DNA of 64,000 nucleotides from Parasponia andersonii. Taxonomy: Eukaryota > Streptophyta > Magnoliopsida > Rosales > Cannabaceae. The translations under genes and the position numbers were made by a program. Positions 27,157-38,498 of the stretch are shown here, piece by piece; the first letter of the stretch is position 1, and every line of letters starts with the position of its first letter. Under the pieces are notes generated by a model, which searched no databases, had not been told where the DNA came from, and was given only the letters and a program-made list of their open reading frames with translations. Location: the NCBI GenBank assembly GCA_002914805.1, contig JXTB01000019.1, forward strand, positions 50,625-114,624. The letters are read 5' to 3'.

Positions 27157-27565
27157 TGCTTAACTATATATATTATCCTAGACCATCTAGCTCTTGACTT
27201 TTTGGATGAGTTTTTTCTGCGCATTGGGCTTATGTTTCCCGGTAATACCCATAAAAGTTGAAAATAAGACCACAAAATGATGAGGGTTGTCCAGGTTCTT
27301 CATCAGTTACCACTCTGTGTTAGTTGCCACTATGCGTTTCTTCTCCACTGGTGATGATTTCCGTACAATGGACTTCTATTTCCAGGTTATAACCTCTAGA
27401 AACAAGACCATGTGTTGCGCACGGGGTGTTTTAACAGTTATTTTGGAAGGAAATGTGCCCAAGACTGATGTGTTATAAGAAACAATAGCTTGGAGATTCT
27501 AACGATACAAAACGTTTAGGGACCTATGATATACTGGGGAAAGTTTGGAAATCCTAGGTGATATA
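27157..27565. other. Spacer between old solo LTR and Tekay-like element
   Basis: It contains a 63-codon open frame at 27287-27478 (MRFFSTGDDFRTMDFYFQV...) that I do not recognise and would not call a gene. Nothing else is seen. Confidence 0.45.
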
Positions 27566-27570
27566 TAGTT

Positions 27571-29336
27571 GTAAAAATTCAGTTTTTTAAGGGGCAAAAT
27601 GGTCTTTTGACCAGATATTAAAAAAAAACAGATTATATATATATAATTCTCTCTCCTCCCTCTCGTTTCACCCCCCCCCCCCCCCGTTCACTATCTCTTT
27701 CTTTCTCTCTCTCGGTTTCACTCTCGGCCAAAGAGCAGCTGCCGCCGCCCAAGCTTCGTCCGGCCGAGCAGACTGCCAACGAGTCCTCCCCAGGCCACAA
27801 CGAGCAAATGCCGAGCAGCAGTGACCACCGGAAGAGCTCGTCATCGCCGGGGAAGAGGAAATGGCCGTTTAAGGCTTTTTCGGTTTTTTCATCACCGGCG
27901 AAGATTCCGGCCACCATTTGACTCCAAACTGGTCCCGTTGGATTCGTATCGTTGCAAGGATCATCAAAGAATTCAATGAAGAGGTCCGTTTGTGGTATTG
28001 AAGCTCCGGTGAGAAGTTGGTTTTTCGCAAGAGGACGATCGAGGGCTTGGAATTGGTTCCCGACCCTCCGGGCGATCGTCAATGACACCTTGAGGATTCA
28101 ATAGCGTGGTATTGCTATTCGAGTGAGGTAGGGATTCAATTCCCTGTGTTTTATATTGTTTTCGAATAAAAATTATTTTCTGCAACATATGAGAACAAAT
28201 GAGATTTTTGATTTCTCGAATATCTATGATAGGAATTGGTTGTATAAGATATATACTGTATTGCTCTGAGAATTTTCTGAGTGCAGGTTATTTTGGGTAT
28301 ATTAAAAATAAGGCCGTTATGCTGCCCGTTTTTCTATAAAAATCTACTATGCGGATTTTACTGAAAAACTAGAGTACGATTATTTTCACACTTCAGTTCT
28401 GTATTGCACGTGTCATAGAATCATACACGAGTACCGTGTTAGCATCGTGGGTCTATAGTGTGGCGCTGCGTGTCCCACCGTCGGTGAAAGTCGTAAACTC
28501 GTTCGAGGTCTTGTTACTTCTGATTACCTCCCCATTTGGCAGGTGTAGGCAATTCAGTTACCCCTCCAGGTTTGGTAAGCGACACATGGGTGTCTCCTCC
28601 GGGTATGGGCTTCGGTATCAGGCAGACTGTTAGGTACACTTAGTGCCATCATCCTGGGTTTCCACAGATGAGAGGATGTGAACTCATAGGTATGGGTTGA
28701 TTTGTGTCATGTGCATATGAATTGAATGGTTTTGATTATACTACTTTTTATATATATATGGATTTCCGGTTTGGATTATATGTATATGGATGTTTTGGAC
28801 TAAACTAACCAAGCAGGAATTCCCCATCACTAAATGTTTTCGATCGAGGTAATTGTTTTTCCTACTGGGTATTTTATGCTTACCCCCTACCTTCTTCTTC
28901 AGGTGGTGTCTAGTGCGATCTTGGTGATCAAGAGGAGTAAGAGGTCATCCGGATTGCAGTTCGTCTCTTGCTAATGCTAGTAGTTGTTGTCGTAGTCTTT
29001 GGACTATTTGGATTTTGTGTGAGCACTGAACCAAGATTACTGCTTTCTATTTTGTCTGCGAACTTATGTATACCATTCTGGTGTTTGACTTTTTGGTGGA
29101 TGATGATGATACTGGGTTTTATATTTCATTTCGTGTTTTTAAATAATTTTTCAATCTATGTTTAATGGTGTATACGAACTGTGGGAGTGGTTCATGGGAT
29201 AGAATTCCGATTACTTTACTTAAATGGACCGTTTTTATAAAAACTATGACTTTTGATATTTTTCAAATAAATTAAGGGATTTCCCACCTTTGTGAAATTC
29301 CCCTTCTGTCACTAGCCCGGGTTTTGGGTCGTGATA
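27571..29336 (+). repeat. 5' LTR of the Tekay-like element
   Basis: It runs from TGTAAAAATTCAG to GGTCGTGATA. It contains a (TA)n tract, a C-run near 27669 and a CT-rich leader region. Antisense open frames inside it (for example 27633-28088) are artefacts of LTR composition. Confidence 0.93.
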
Positions 29337-32300
29337 TAAATTTTTGGTATCAGAGCTTTGAGTTTAACAGCTCGGATGTATCACCATTAAACTAGATTGA
29401 AGTTGATTTTTATGACAAGCATTCATCATTATCGCACTAATAGTTTGGCATATTGTTTCAGACTTTTAAAGATGCCTCCTAGAAGAGTTCCGCGGCACCA
29501 GCCGGGTGCCGAACCTCCTCGTCCGGATTTCACTCATCTGATCGAGTCAATATAGCAAGCATTCATCCAGATGAGCAATCAAGCCTATCAGCCTCCAGCT
29601 CCGAGGGAACGTTAATAGGATCAGGCTAATCACCTCCAACGGTTCATGCGTCTCCAGCCAGGGCAGTTTGATAGTAGACCAGAAGCTCTCACGGCAATTG
29701 CTTGGTTGCGTGAAATGGAGAGGCACTTTCGAGCCCTTGGTACTCCGGTTGAGTTTTGGGTTGTGTTTGCTGTTACCCGTTTGACGGGGAGCGCCATTCA
29801 TTGGTGGGAAACAGTGGAACGGATGCAAGATATAGTGGGCTTGACTTGGAAAGACTTTGAATAGATTTTCAAGGCCCAGTATGCTAATGAGGATCAACAG
29901 AATGAAGTTGTGAACTGATTTGAGACGTTGACCCAAGGTAATAGAACGGTGAATGAGTACCTGATAGAGTTCGCTGAGTTGGAAAGTGTTGCTCTTGGAC
30001 CGGGTACGAGTGAGAAGTACCGAGTTGCCAAGTTCAAGAGTCATCTGAATCGGAACATTTTCAACAAGATTGGCACTCAGACTTTCCATACTCTTCCTGA
30101 GATTGCAGTGGCTGCCCAGCAGGCAGAGGCCATCGATGAAAGTTTGGATTCCAAGAGGAACCAGCAGAAAGGAAATGACAGGAAAGACAATAAAAGGAAC
30201 CAGGGGCAGTAGTCAGCCCAGGGTACTCTGAATAGTGGGAGCTTGAATAGCAGTGGTTCTTCAGGGGGTGGTAGAGGTAGTCCTTATAGAGGATATTTTG
30301 TGTGTGGCCAGCAGGGTCACCGAAAGAAGGAGTGTCATACTCGTCTGTAGAAATCTCCTCTTTTTCAAGGAGGACCGCAGAGGAGCCAGTCAGGTTCTGC
30401 TTCTTATCAGAATACTCAAGCAAGGCCGCAACAGTCACAGGGTGCTTCGCAGGCTTTTACTTCCCCTCAGCCTTATCAGCATCAGTACTGCCCCCAGGTT
30501 TTACTCAGAACTTTTAGACTCCTCAGGCTTCAGGGAGTCAGGGTGGGCGTGTATTTGACAGTAGTGGTCCAGGATCCTGCACCAGCCGTCCTAGCCAGGG
30601 AAGAGGCAACAAAGGGAAAGGAAAGGTGACTGGCCAAGCCTATGCTTTTACTGCGGCAAACGACACTCAATATCGCACCGGTCGAGGCATTGTTGACGGT
30701 ATAATCCTTCTTTCACACTCTTGGGCACATGTTTTTTTTGATACTGGTGCATCCTATTCATTCATATCCTTATTGTTTGCTCAACTGTTGGCATTGGAAT
30801 TTTCTGATTTGGATTATATATTGTCGTTGGGTACACCTTTGGGAGGAGTAGCCGATGTGTCTAGTATGTGTAAGACTTGTCAGGTTGTGATTGGTGATAG
30901 GAAGCTTCTTGCTGATTTGATTGTATTACCGATGGGACAGTATGACATGATACTCAGTATGGATTGGTTGTCGAAGTATCGAGCTATTGTGGACTATCAT
31001 AAGAAGCAGGTGACTCCTTTTCCTAGTGATGGACATCCTATTATCTATCAAGCTAGAATGAGTCCGTTGAAGCCTAGTCCTATTCTGAAAGCGTGCATGG
31101 GTGGAAGAAAGAAACTTGAGTGTTATGGGAACTTGTTTGCCATAGATGGCAAGGTGAGGACAGACAATCAAGACCTATGGATTTCAGTGGTGTGTGAGTA
31201 TTCAGAGGTGTTTCCTGAATACTTACCGGGGTTACCACCTGATAAAGAGATCGAGTTCTGTATTGAACTAGTTCCTTGAGCTCAGCCAGTTTCTATTCCA
31301 GCCTATCGCATGGCACCTGCTGAGATGGAAGAATTAAGAGAACAGTTAGACGATCTACTTTCCAAAGGCTTTATTCACAGTAGCACTTCTCCTTATGGTG
31401 CTCCTGTTTTATTTGCAAAGAAAGCTGATGGTTCGTTGAGTCTTTGTGTGGATTACTAGAAAATGAATCAGTTAACGGTGAAGAACAAGTATCCTTTGTC
31501 AAAGATAGATGAGTTGTTTGATCAACTCGGTAGTTCAAGATTCTTCTCTAAGATCGATTTGAGATCCGGTTATCATCAATTGAAGATAACAGAGGATGAT
31601 ATACCTAAAACAGCATTCAGAACTCGATATGGTCATTTTGAGTTTCTGGTGATGCCGTTTGGTTTGATGAATACTCCTGCAGCTTTTATGGATCTCATAA
31701 ATCGGATCTTCAGTCCGTTTTTGGATCATTTTGTGGTTGTGTTCATCGATGACATCCTGGTATATTCCAAGAGTCGAGAAGAGCATGCCGAACATCTGGG
31801 GATAGTACTCAACACCTTGAGAGATCATCAGTTGTACGTCAAGAAATTGAAGTGTGACTTTTGGATGCCAGAAGTGAAGTTCTTGGGCCATGTGATTTCT
31901 CACGGAGGTATTATCGATCCCGCTAAGATTGAAGCTGTCTTGGAGTGGGAAAGATCGAGAAATGTGACGGAAGTACATAGTTTCCTTGGTTTGGCAGGCT
32001 ACTACCGTCGTTTTGTGCAAGATTTCTCGAGAATTGCTTTGTCTTTGACGAGGTTGACCAGGAAGGGCATCAAGTTTGTTTGGGATCACGAAAGTGAAGA
32101 AGCTTTTGTCAGATTGAAGCAGAGTTTGACCACCACACCTGTTCTTACTATTCCCGACAATAACGAGCCTTATGTGGTGTATACCGATGCTTTAAAGATG
32201 GGTTTGGGATGTGTCTTGATGCAGAATGGTCGAGTTGTGGCTTATGCTTCTCGTCAGTTAAAGTCACATGAAAGGAACTATCCCACCCATGATCTGGAAC

Positions 32301-33117
32301 TTGCAGCAATGATCTTTGCATTGAAGATTTGGAGATGTTACTTGTATGGTGTGAAGTTTGACATATTCTCCGATCATAAGAGTTTGAAGTATCTCTTTAC
32401 CTAGAAGGATTTTAACTTGAGACAGTGAAGATAGGTTGAGTATATGGAGGATTATGACTTCGACCTACAGTATCATCCTGGTAAGGCCAATGTTGTAACC
32501 GATGCACTGAGTAGGAAGCCTCGTGGTGCACTAGCTGTGCTAGTGTTTGAAGATTGGAAAAACTCAGTTGCGATTGATGACTATAACTTGCAGTACTTCG
32601 AGAATGAAAGGGTTGCTTGCCTGAGCAACATTGTGATTTCACCATCTCTTCTCCAAACTATCCAGCAGAGTCAGTGGCAAGACAAGGAGTTGAAAACAAC
32701 CTGGAACTGACTTCAGAATGGTGAACAGTTAGATGGTTGGAGCACTAACAGAGAAGGGTTCTTGTTTTTCAATGGGAAGTTAGCTGTAGCTAATGACCCT
32801 AATCTTCGAGAAACCATTCTAACAGAGGCTCATAAATCAAGGTTCACAGTACATCCAGGTAGTACCAAGATGTACCGGGACTTGAAGTAGCAGTACTGGT
32901 GGAAAGGGATGAAGAAGGATATAGCTACCTTTGTGGCTAAGTGTTTGACTTGTCAGCAAATCAAGGCTAAACACCAGAGGCCAGCTGGATAACTTCAGCC
33001 GTTGCCAATTCCGGAATGGAAGTGGGACAAGATCACGATGGACTTCGTGACTAGTTTGCCAAAGATCTTGAGGAAGAACGACGCAGTTTAGGTGATAGTC
33101 GATCGGTTAATGAAGAG

Positions 33118-34210
33118 TACTCATTTTATACCGATCCGGATGGACTACTCACTTACTAAGCTCAGTAGACTATACGTGGAGAACATCATACGCTTGCATG
33201 GTGTGCCTTCAAACATAGTATCTGACAGAGATCCAAGGTTCATTTCTAAGGTTTGGAGAGCCTTGCAGAAAGCGTTTGGTACACAGTTGGATATCAGTAC
33301 AGCTCACCATCCTGAGACAGACGGTCAGTCTCAAAGAACGATTCAGATTCTTGAGAACATGCTACGTTGTTACATACTGGACTTTGGTGGAAACTGGGAT
33401 GATCATCTTCCTTTGGTGGAATTTGCTTACAATAATAGTTACGAGACCAGTGTAGGTGTGGCTCCATATGAAGTGTTATATGGGAAGCCGTGTAGATCGC
33501 CTTTGTGTTGGGCAGGACCAGAAGAGCATGTTACTCTCAGACCTGAGTTGATTAAAGAGACTACCAAAAAGATCAAGGATATCCAAGAGAGACTCAAAGA
33601 GATTCAGAGTCGCCAGAAGAGTTATACTGACCCGAAGAGGCGTGAGGTAGAGTTCGATACTGGNTACTCATTTTATACCGATCCGGATGGACTACTCACT
33701 TACTAAGCTCAGTAGACTATACGTGGAGAACATCATACGCTTGCATGGTGTGCCTTCAAACATAGTATCTGACAGAGATCCAAGGTTCATTTCTAAGGTT
33801 TGGAGAGCCTTGCAGAAAGCGTTTGGTACACAGTTGGATATCAGTACAGCTCACCATCCTGAGACAGACGGTCAGTCTCAAAGAACGATTCAGATTCTTG
33901 AGAACATGCTACGTTGTTACATACTGGACTTTGGTGGAAACTGGGATGATCATCTTCCTTTGGTGGAATTTGCTTACAATAATAGTTACGAGACCAGTGT
34001 AGGTGTGGCTCCATATGAAGTGTTATATGGGAAGCCGTGTAGATCGCCTTTGTGTTGGGCAGGACCAGAAGAGCATGTTACTCTCAGACCTGAGTTGATT
34101 AAAGAGACTACCAAAAAGATCAAGGATATCCAAGAGAGACTCAAAGAGATTCAGAGTCGCCAGAAGAGTTATACTGACCCGAAGAGGCGTGAGGTAGAGT
34201 TCGATACTGG
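33118..34210. repeat. Exact 546 bp direct repeat either side of an N (probable assembly seam)
   Basis: The segment 33118-33663 is followed by the single N at 33664, and then the same sequence appears again at 33665-34210, apparently without a single difference. A perfect duplication meeting exactly at an ambiguous base is what two overlapping contig ends produce when joined without merging. It falls in the integrase region of the Tekay-like element. Confidence 0.88.
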
Positions 34211-34704
34211 TAATTTCGTATTCTTGAAAGTGACTCCAAGACGAGGTGTTACAAGATTTAGAGTTAAGGGTAAGCTTGCTCCAAGGTATATTGGTCCCTT
34301 TGAGATCACTGAGAGAACTGGACCAGTGGCATATCGCTTGAATCTGTCTGCACAGTTGGGTTACGTGCATAATGTGTTTCACGTGTCGATATTGAAGAAG
34401 TATACGCTGGACTCATCTCATGTTATCCAGTACATGCATGTACCAATCCAAGAAGATGTGTCCTCTGAAGAGTAGCCTGTTCATTTGTTAGCTAGAGAGT
34501 TGAAGGTGCTTCGCAACAGAGAGATTCCACTTGTCAAGGTGCTTTGGGAATATCACAAAGAAGACGAGGCTACTTGGGAACTCGAGACGGAGATGTACGA
34601 GAAGTACTCTTATTTGTTTATCTTTCAGTTAGAAGTTGTATTGTGATGTAAACCTTGACTTGTATTTTGAATTTCGGGACGAAATTCTTATAAGAAGGGG
34701 AGAA

Positions 34705-36475
34705 TGTAAAAACCCAGTTTTTTAAGGGACAAAATGGTCTTTTGACCAGATATTTGAAAAAAAAAACAGATTATATATATATATATATAATTCTCTCTCC
34801 TCCCTCTAGTTTCACTCCCCCCCCCCCTCGTTCACTCTCTCTTTCTTTCTTTCTCTCGGTTTCACTCTCGGCCAAAAAGCAGCTGCTGCCGCCCAAGCTT
34901 CGTCCGGCCGAGCAGACCGCCGACGAGTCCTCCCCAGGCCACCACAAGCCAACGCCGAGCAGCAGTGACCGCCGGAAGAGGAAACGTCCGTTTAAGGCTT
35001 TTTCAGTTTTTTCATCACCGGCGAAGATTCCGGCCAACATTTGACTCCAAACTGGTCCCGTTGGATTCGTATCGTCGCAAGAATCATCAAGGAATTCAGT
35101 AAAGAGGTCCGTTTGTGGAATTGAAGCTCCGGTGAGAAGTTAGTTTTTCGCAAGAGGACGATCGAGGGCTTGGAAATGGTTCCCGACCCTCCGGGCGATC
35201 GTCAACTACACCTTGAGGATTCAATAGCGCGGTATTGCTATTCGAGTGAGGTAGGAATTCAATTACCTGTGTTTTATATCATTTTCGAATAAAACTTATT
35301 TTCTGCAACATATGAGAACAAATGGGATTTTTGGTTTCTCGAATATCTATGATGGGAATTAGTTGTATAAGATATATACTGTATTGCTCTGGGAATTTTC
35401 TGAGTGCAGGTTATTTTGGGTATATTAAAAATAGGGCCGTTATGCTGCCCGTTTTTCTATAAAAATCTAGTATGCGGATTTTACTGAAAAACTAGAGCAC
35501 GATTATTTTCACACTTCAGTCTTGTATTGCACGTGTCATAGGATCATACACGAGCACCGTGTTAGCATCGTGGGTCTACAGTGTGGCGCTGCGTGTCCCA
35601 CCGTCGGTGAAAATCCGTAAACTCACGCGAGATCTTGTTACTTTTGATTACCTCCCCATTTGGCAGGTGTAGGCAATTCGGTTGCCCCTCTAGGTTTGGT
35701 AGGCGACACATGGGTGTCCCCTCCGGGTATGGGCTTAGGTATCAGGTAGGCTGTTAGGTACACTTAGTGCTATCATCCTGGGTTTCAACAGATGAGAGGA
35801 TGTGAGCTCATGGGTATGGGTTGATTTGTGTCATGTGCATATGAATTGAATGGTTTTGATTATTCTGCTTCTTATATATATATGGATTTCCGGTTTAGAA
35901 TATATGTATATGGATGTTTTGGACTAAACTAACCATGCAGGAATTCCCCATCACTAAATGTTTTCGATCGAGGTAATTATTTTTTCTATTGGGCATTTTA
36001 TGACCTTCTTTTTCAGGTGGTGTCCAGTGCGATCTTAGTGATCAAGAGGAGTAAGAGGTCATTCGGATTATAGTTCGTCTCTTGGTAATACTAGGAGTTG
36101 TTGTCGTAGTCTTTGGACTATTTAGATTTTGTGTTAGCACTGAACTAAGATTACTGCTTTCTATTTTGTCTGCGAACTTATGTATGCCATTCTGGTGTTT
36201 GACTTTTTGGCGGATGATGATGATGCTGAGTTTTATATTTAATTTCGTATTTTTAAATAATTGTTGAATCTATGTTTTTAAATAATTGTTCAATCTATGT
36301 TTAATGGTGTATACGAATTGTGGGAGTGGTTTACGGGATGGAATTCCGATTACTTTACTTAAATAGACCATTTTTAGAAAAACTAGAATTTTGATATTTT
36401 TCAAATAAATCAAGGGATTTTGCCACCTTTATGAAATTCCCCTTCTTCTACTAACCCGGATTTTGGGTCGTGACA
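34705..36475 (+). repeat. 3' LTR of the Tekay-like element
   Basis: It runs from TGTAAAAACCCAG to GGTCGTGACA, nearly the same length as the 5' copy (1771 against 1766 bp). By eye it differs from that copy at only a few percent of sites, apart from small length changes. Confidence 0.93.
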
Positions 36476-36480
36476 ATAGT

Positions 36481-37363
36481 TGCTAAGAATTTCAACAGTA
36501 TATTTTGCCACTTTTTTTTCAAAAAAAAAAAAATGTCACAATATATTCTTATTAAGTTGTTTGAATTTATCATAAACAAATTCAATAATTTGATTCAAAA
36601 ATAAATAAATTCAACAATATTAAAGAATTGAATGATAACAAGTTAAAACGTGCCAAGACAATTAATATTACAAAAAAAAAAAAGTAGCGCCATAGCAGCA
36701 TTTACGTACAATACTAATAATAATACCAATTATCAATTAAAAAAGAAAAAACTAATAATAATGCCAATTACCAATTAAAAAAGAAAAAACAAGGATATAC
36801 AATACAACAAAATAGGGCCCATGTTGATCACGATCGCGGTTAGGTTGAGTTTGCAAGACATACGTACGTCAGTTTATTTTTGGTCTCCTCCTCTTTTCTT
36901 TCTCCTCTTCTTCGTGCATGTAAAAATAATATCTCTCTTTTTCTTCTTCTTCTTTTATATTTTTTTTTCTACTCTCTTCTTTTTTCTCCTCCATTTGTAC
37001 TTTCATCTTCCTCTCCTATTTTTTTTTCTATCTTTTTATATTCTCCCTATTTTATAAACTCTTCGAGAATATAGGAGCAGCCAAAAGATCTTCTAAATTT
37101 AAGTAAAAAGGTCAATTTAATTATTCTTCGATTTTCATAAAACAACAAAATTAGTTAATATCCTCCCACATCAGCAATTTAACACAAATTTCGTATATTT
37201 GTCTAATTTAGTCAAAAATGACATACTGAAAGAAAAAAAATATTACCCTAGCTTACCTAAACCAAATACAACCGAAAAATAATGTAAGCTTGGCCAAACA
37301 AAAATCACTCCACTTTCAATAGAGGCTCTAAGAATTTTACTTTAGAATTCTTTTTTATCTATA
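36481..37363. other. Interval with polypyrimidine tract and short tandem repeat
   Basis: The plus strand is almost purely C/T over about 36880-37050. A 38-39 bp unit (CTAATAATAATACCAATTAT...) is repeated twice at about 36713-36790. No gene is recognised. Its position just downstream of the dirigent remnant suggests old intergenic DNA. Confidence 0.55.
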
Positions 37364-37655
37364 TTAACGGAAGAATAGATATGATGCTCAGCTCTCAACA
37401 ACAGCTTCCCCAGTTTTTTGCATTAAACTTATAATACATGATCGATCAGTCCTCACTAGAACATAGTCTCAGGCTAACCTAGAAAAGTTCCACAAACGCT
37501 CGGCATCTCTCAAACAGCCTAAAATGCGGAGTTTCGTCCCAAAATATATATTGCTGATTAATGCGCCCTTTATACTTACCTTTAGTGAAAAACAATTAGT
37601 TGAAAAAAAAATCTCTTTATGGTCAAAGGGTCATCATCATCCATCACCGCCATTA
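37364..37655 (-). pseudogene. Dirigent pseudogene remnant (3' part)
   Basis: The minus strand retains scattered but collinear matches to the two intact dirigents. From 3' to 5' in the gene these are the C-terminal stop region (37364-37395), the counterpart of the THT/ARGYAQ segment (about 37440-37475), the REMPIVGG and ILGRNAV counterparts (about 37500-37550), the KYNGST and FTEGK counterparts (about 37555-37595), and a DDPLTV counterpart (37620-37655). The stretch that should lie between the last two, coding for the GRAQGI region in the intact genes, is gone. It sits 160 bp from the intact gene at 37818 in the same orientation, which fits a tandem duplicate that decayed. Confidence 0.75.
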
Positions 37656-37817
37656 AGGAAGTTTTTATCATCACATATAATACATATTGTACCATATTCG
37701 CATGCAGATATAAATATTTATTGTTAGTTAACAAAGAGACAAACACTCATGCTTTATAATTGAAATATAATAGTAGTACTGGTACACCAACTAATATTGA
37801 TCAATATCGACCATTAA

Positions 37818-38411
37818 TTAATAATGCAAGACATAGACGTTGTACTCAACAACAGCGTTTCTAGTAGTGGTGTTAAACGTATGAGTCCTGGCCTGAGCGT
37901 AGCCTCTAGCGAACCGAAAAAGCCCGCTACCGCCGACGATCGGCATCTCCCTAACGGCTGAAAAGACGGCGTTACGTCCCAAGATGCTGAGGGTGCTACC
38001 GTTATACTTCCCTTCCGTGAAAACATAGTTCAAAACCATTAAAAGCCCGAACTCGGACTGCGAGGCCGAGGAGGTTATTCCCTGAGCTCTTCCCACGGGC
38101 TTGGAGGACGGCTCTGGGCCCGCGGTCAAGAGATCATCTAAGACTGCGACAATTCCGAAACCAGTTGATGAAGAATTCGTCGATTTAGCCGTGGCGACTA
38201 CGACAGCGGTGGGTTTTAGACCGCTGACGATGTCGTGGAAGTAGAAGTGGAGGTGGGTCAGCTTCTCTCGCTTCAGCCATAGTTTTTTGGGGGATAGGTT
38301 TTTGTGGTACTGATCATAGTGTGCAACGGAGAGGTTCAAGAGTGACAAAATTGTAATTAGGGAGAAGATGGTCGTCAAGGTTGTGATGGTGTTTTGAGGA
38401 GCTCTGGCCAT
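37818..38411 (-). CDS. Dirigent protein (DIR22-like), intact
   Basis: This is a 197-residue, single-exon protein. Residues 1-30 form a signal peptide (hydrophobic core about 11-29, likely cut after SVA at 30), so the product should go to the cell wall. The dirigent beta-barrel domain follows: REKLTHLHFYFHDIVSG (48-64) with the conserved HD pair, LDD at 91-93, GRAQG (107-111), NYVFTEGKYNGSTLSILGRN (128-147), [17 protein letters not shown] (154-170) and the C-terminal AVVEYNVYVLHY. N-glycosylation sequons occur at 38, 79, 137 and 180. Dirigents as a family steer the stereochemistry of phenoxy-radical coupling in lignan or lignin formation. The sequence resembles the DIR-b/d group, which includes DIR22-like and pterocarpan-synthase-type members, so the substrate cannot be read from it. 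The start is fixed by the signal peptide and by ATGGC shared with the paralogues. A plausible poly(A) signal (AATAAA on the minus strand) lies at 37717-37722. Confidence 0.95.
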   Translation of the reverse strand: MARAPQNTITTLTTIFSLITILSLLNLSVAHYDQYHKNLSPKKLWLKREKLTHLHFYFHDIVSGLKPTAVVVATAKSTNSSSTGFGIVAVLDDLLTAGPEPSSKPVGRAQGITSSASQSEFGLLMVLNYVFTEGKYNGSTLSILGRNAVFSAVREMPIVGGSGLFRFARGYAQARTHTFNTTTRNAVVEYNVYVLHY

Positions 38412-38489
38412 GGTCTACAGATTGAGAGGTATAGCTAGGAGAAAAGCTTATGAATTGACTGAGAGATTTTAGTGTGTGATCGTTTATAG

Positions 38490-38497
38490 TATTTATA
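38490..38497 (-). promoter_or_regulatory. TATA box of the 37818-38411 dirigent gene
   Basis: The minus strand reads CTATAAATA here, about 80 bp upstream of the ATG, a normal plant TATA-to-start distance allowing a leader of about 50 bases. Confidence 0.6.
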
Positions 38498-38498
38498 G

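Larger units (their letters stand above)
27571..36475 (+). mobile_element. Ty3/gypsy chromovirus, Tekay (Del)-like, broken
   Basis: Long LTRs (27571-29336 and 34705-36475) lie inside a perfect 5-bp duplication, ATAGT (27566-27570 and 36476-36480). An exact initiator-Met-type primer site, TGGTATCAGAGC, lies at 29345-29356 and a purine tract (AAGAAGGGGAGAA) precedes the 3' LTR. Parts in order are: gag (about 29470-30340, with the retrotransposon-gag core TRLTGSAIHWW and a zinc knuckle CGQQGHRKKEC), protease (about 30620-31040; VFFDTGASYSFIS), reverse transcriptase (about 31200-32060; [22 protein letters not shown]), RNase H (about 32090-32500), integrase (about 32800-34200) and a C-terminal chromodomain (about 34480-34620; REIPLVKVLWEYHKEDEATW). 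The chromodomain and large LTRs fit the Tekay/Del clade. The LTRs are similar, so it is the youngest-looking gypsy copy here, but it is still a fossil with several interruptions. Confidence 0.95.

Noticed and set aside
27633-28188. Antisense open frames of up to 151 codons inside the Tekay 5' LTR
   Set aside because: The corresponding frame reappears in the 3' LTR (34771-35040). It is a by-product of a CT-rich LTR segment, not a gene.
31535-32089. 184-codon minus-strand frame
   Set aside because: It is antisense to the reverse transcriptase region of the Tekay-like element, whose motifs are unmistakable on the plus strand.
36821-37074. Hydrophobic frames with Phe/Leu runs
   Set aside because: They come from a polypyrimidine tract and overlap in two frames, with no conserved start or domain.
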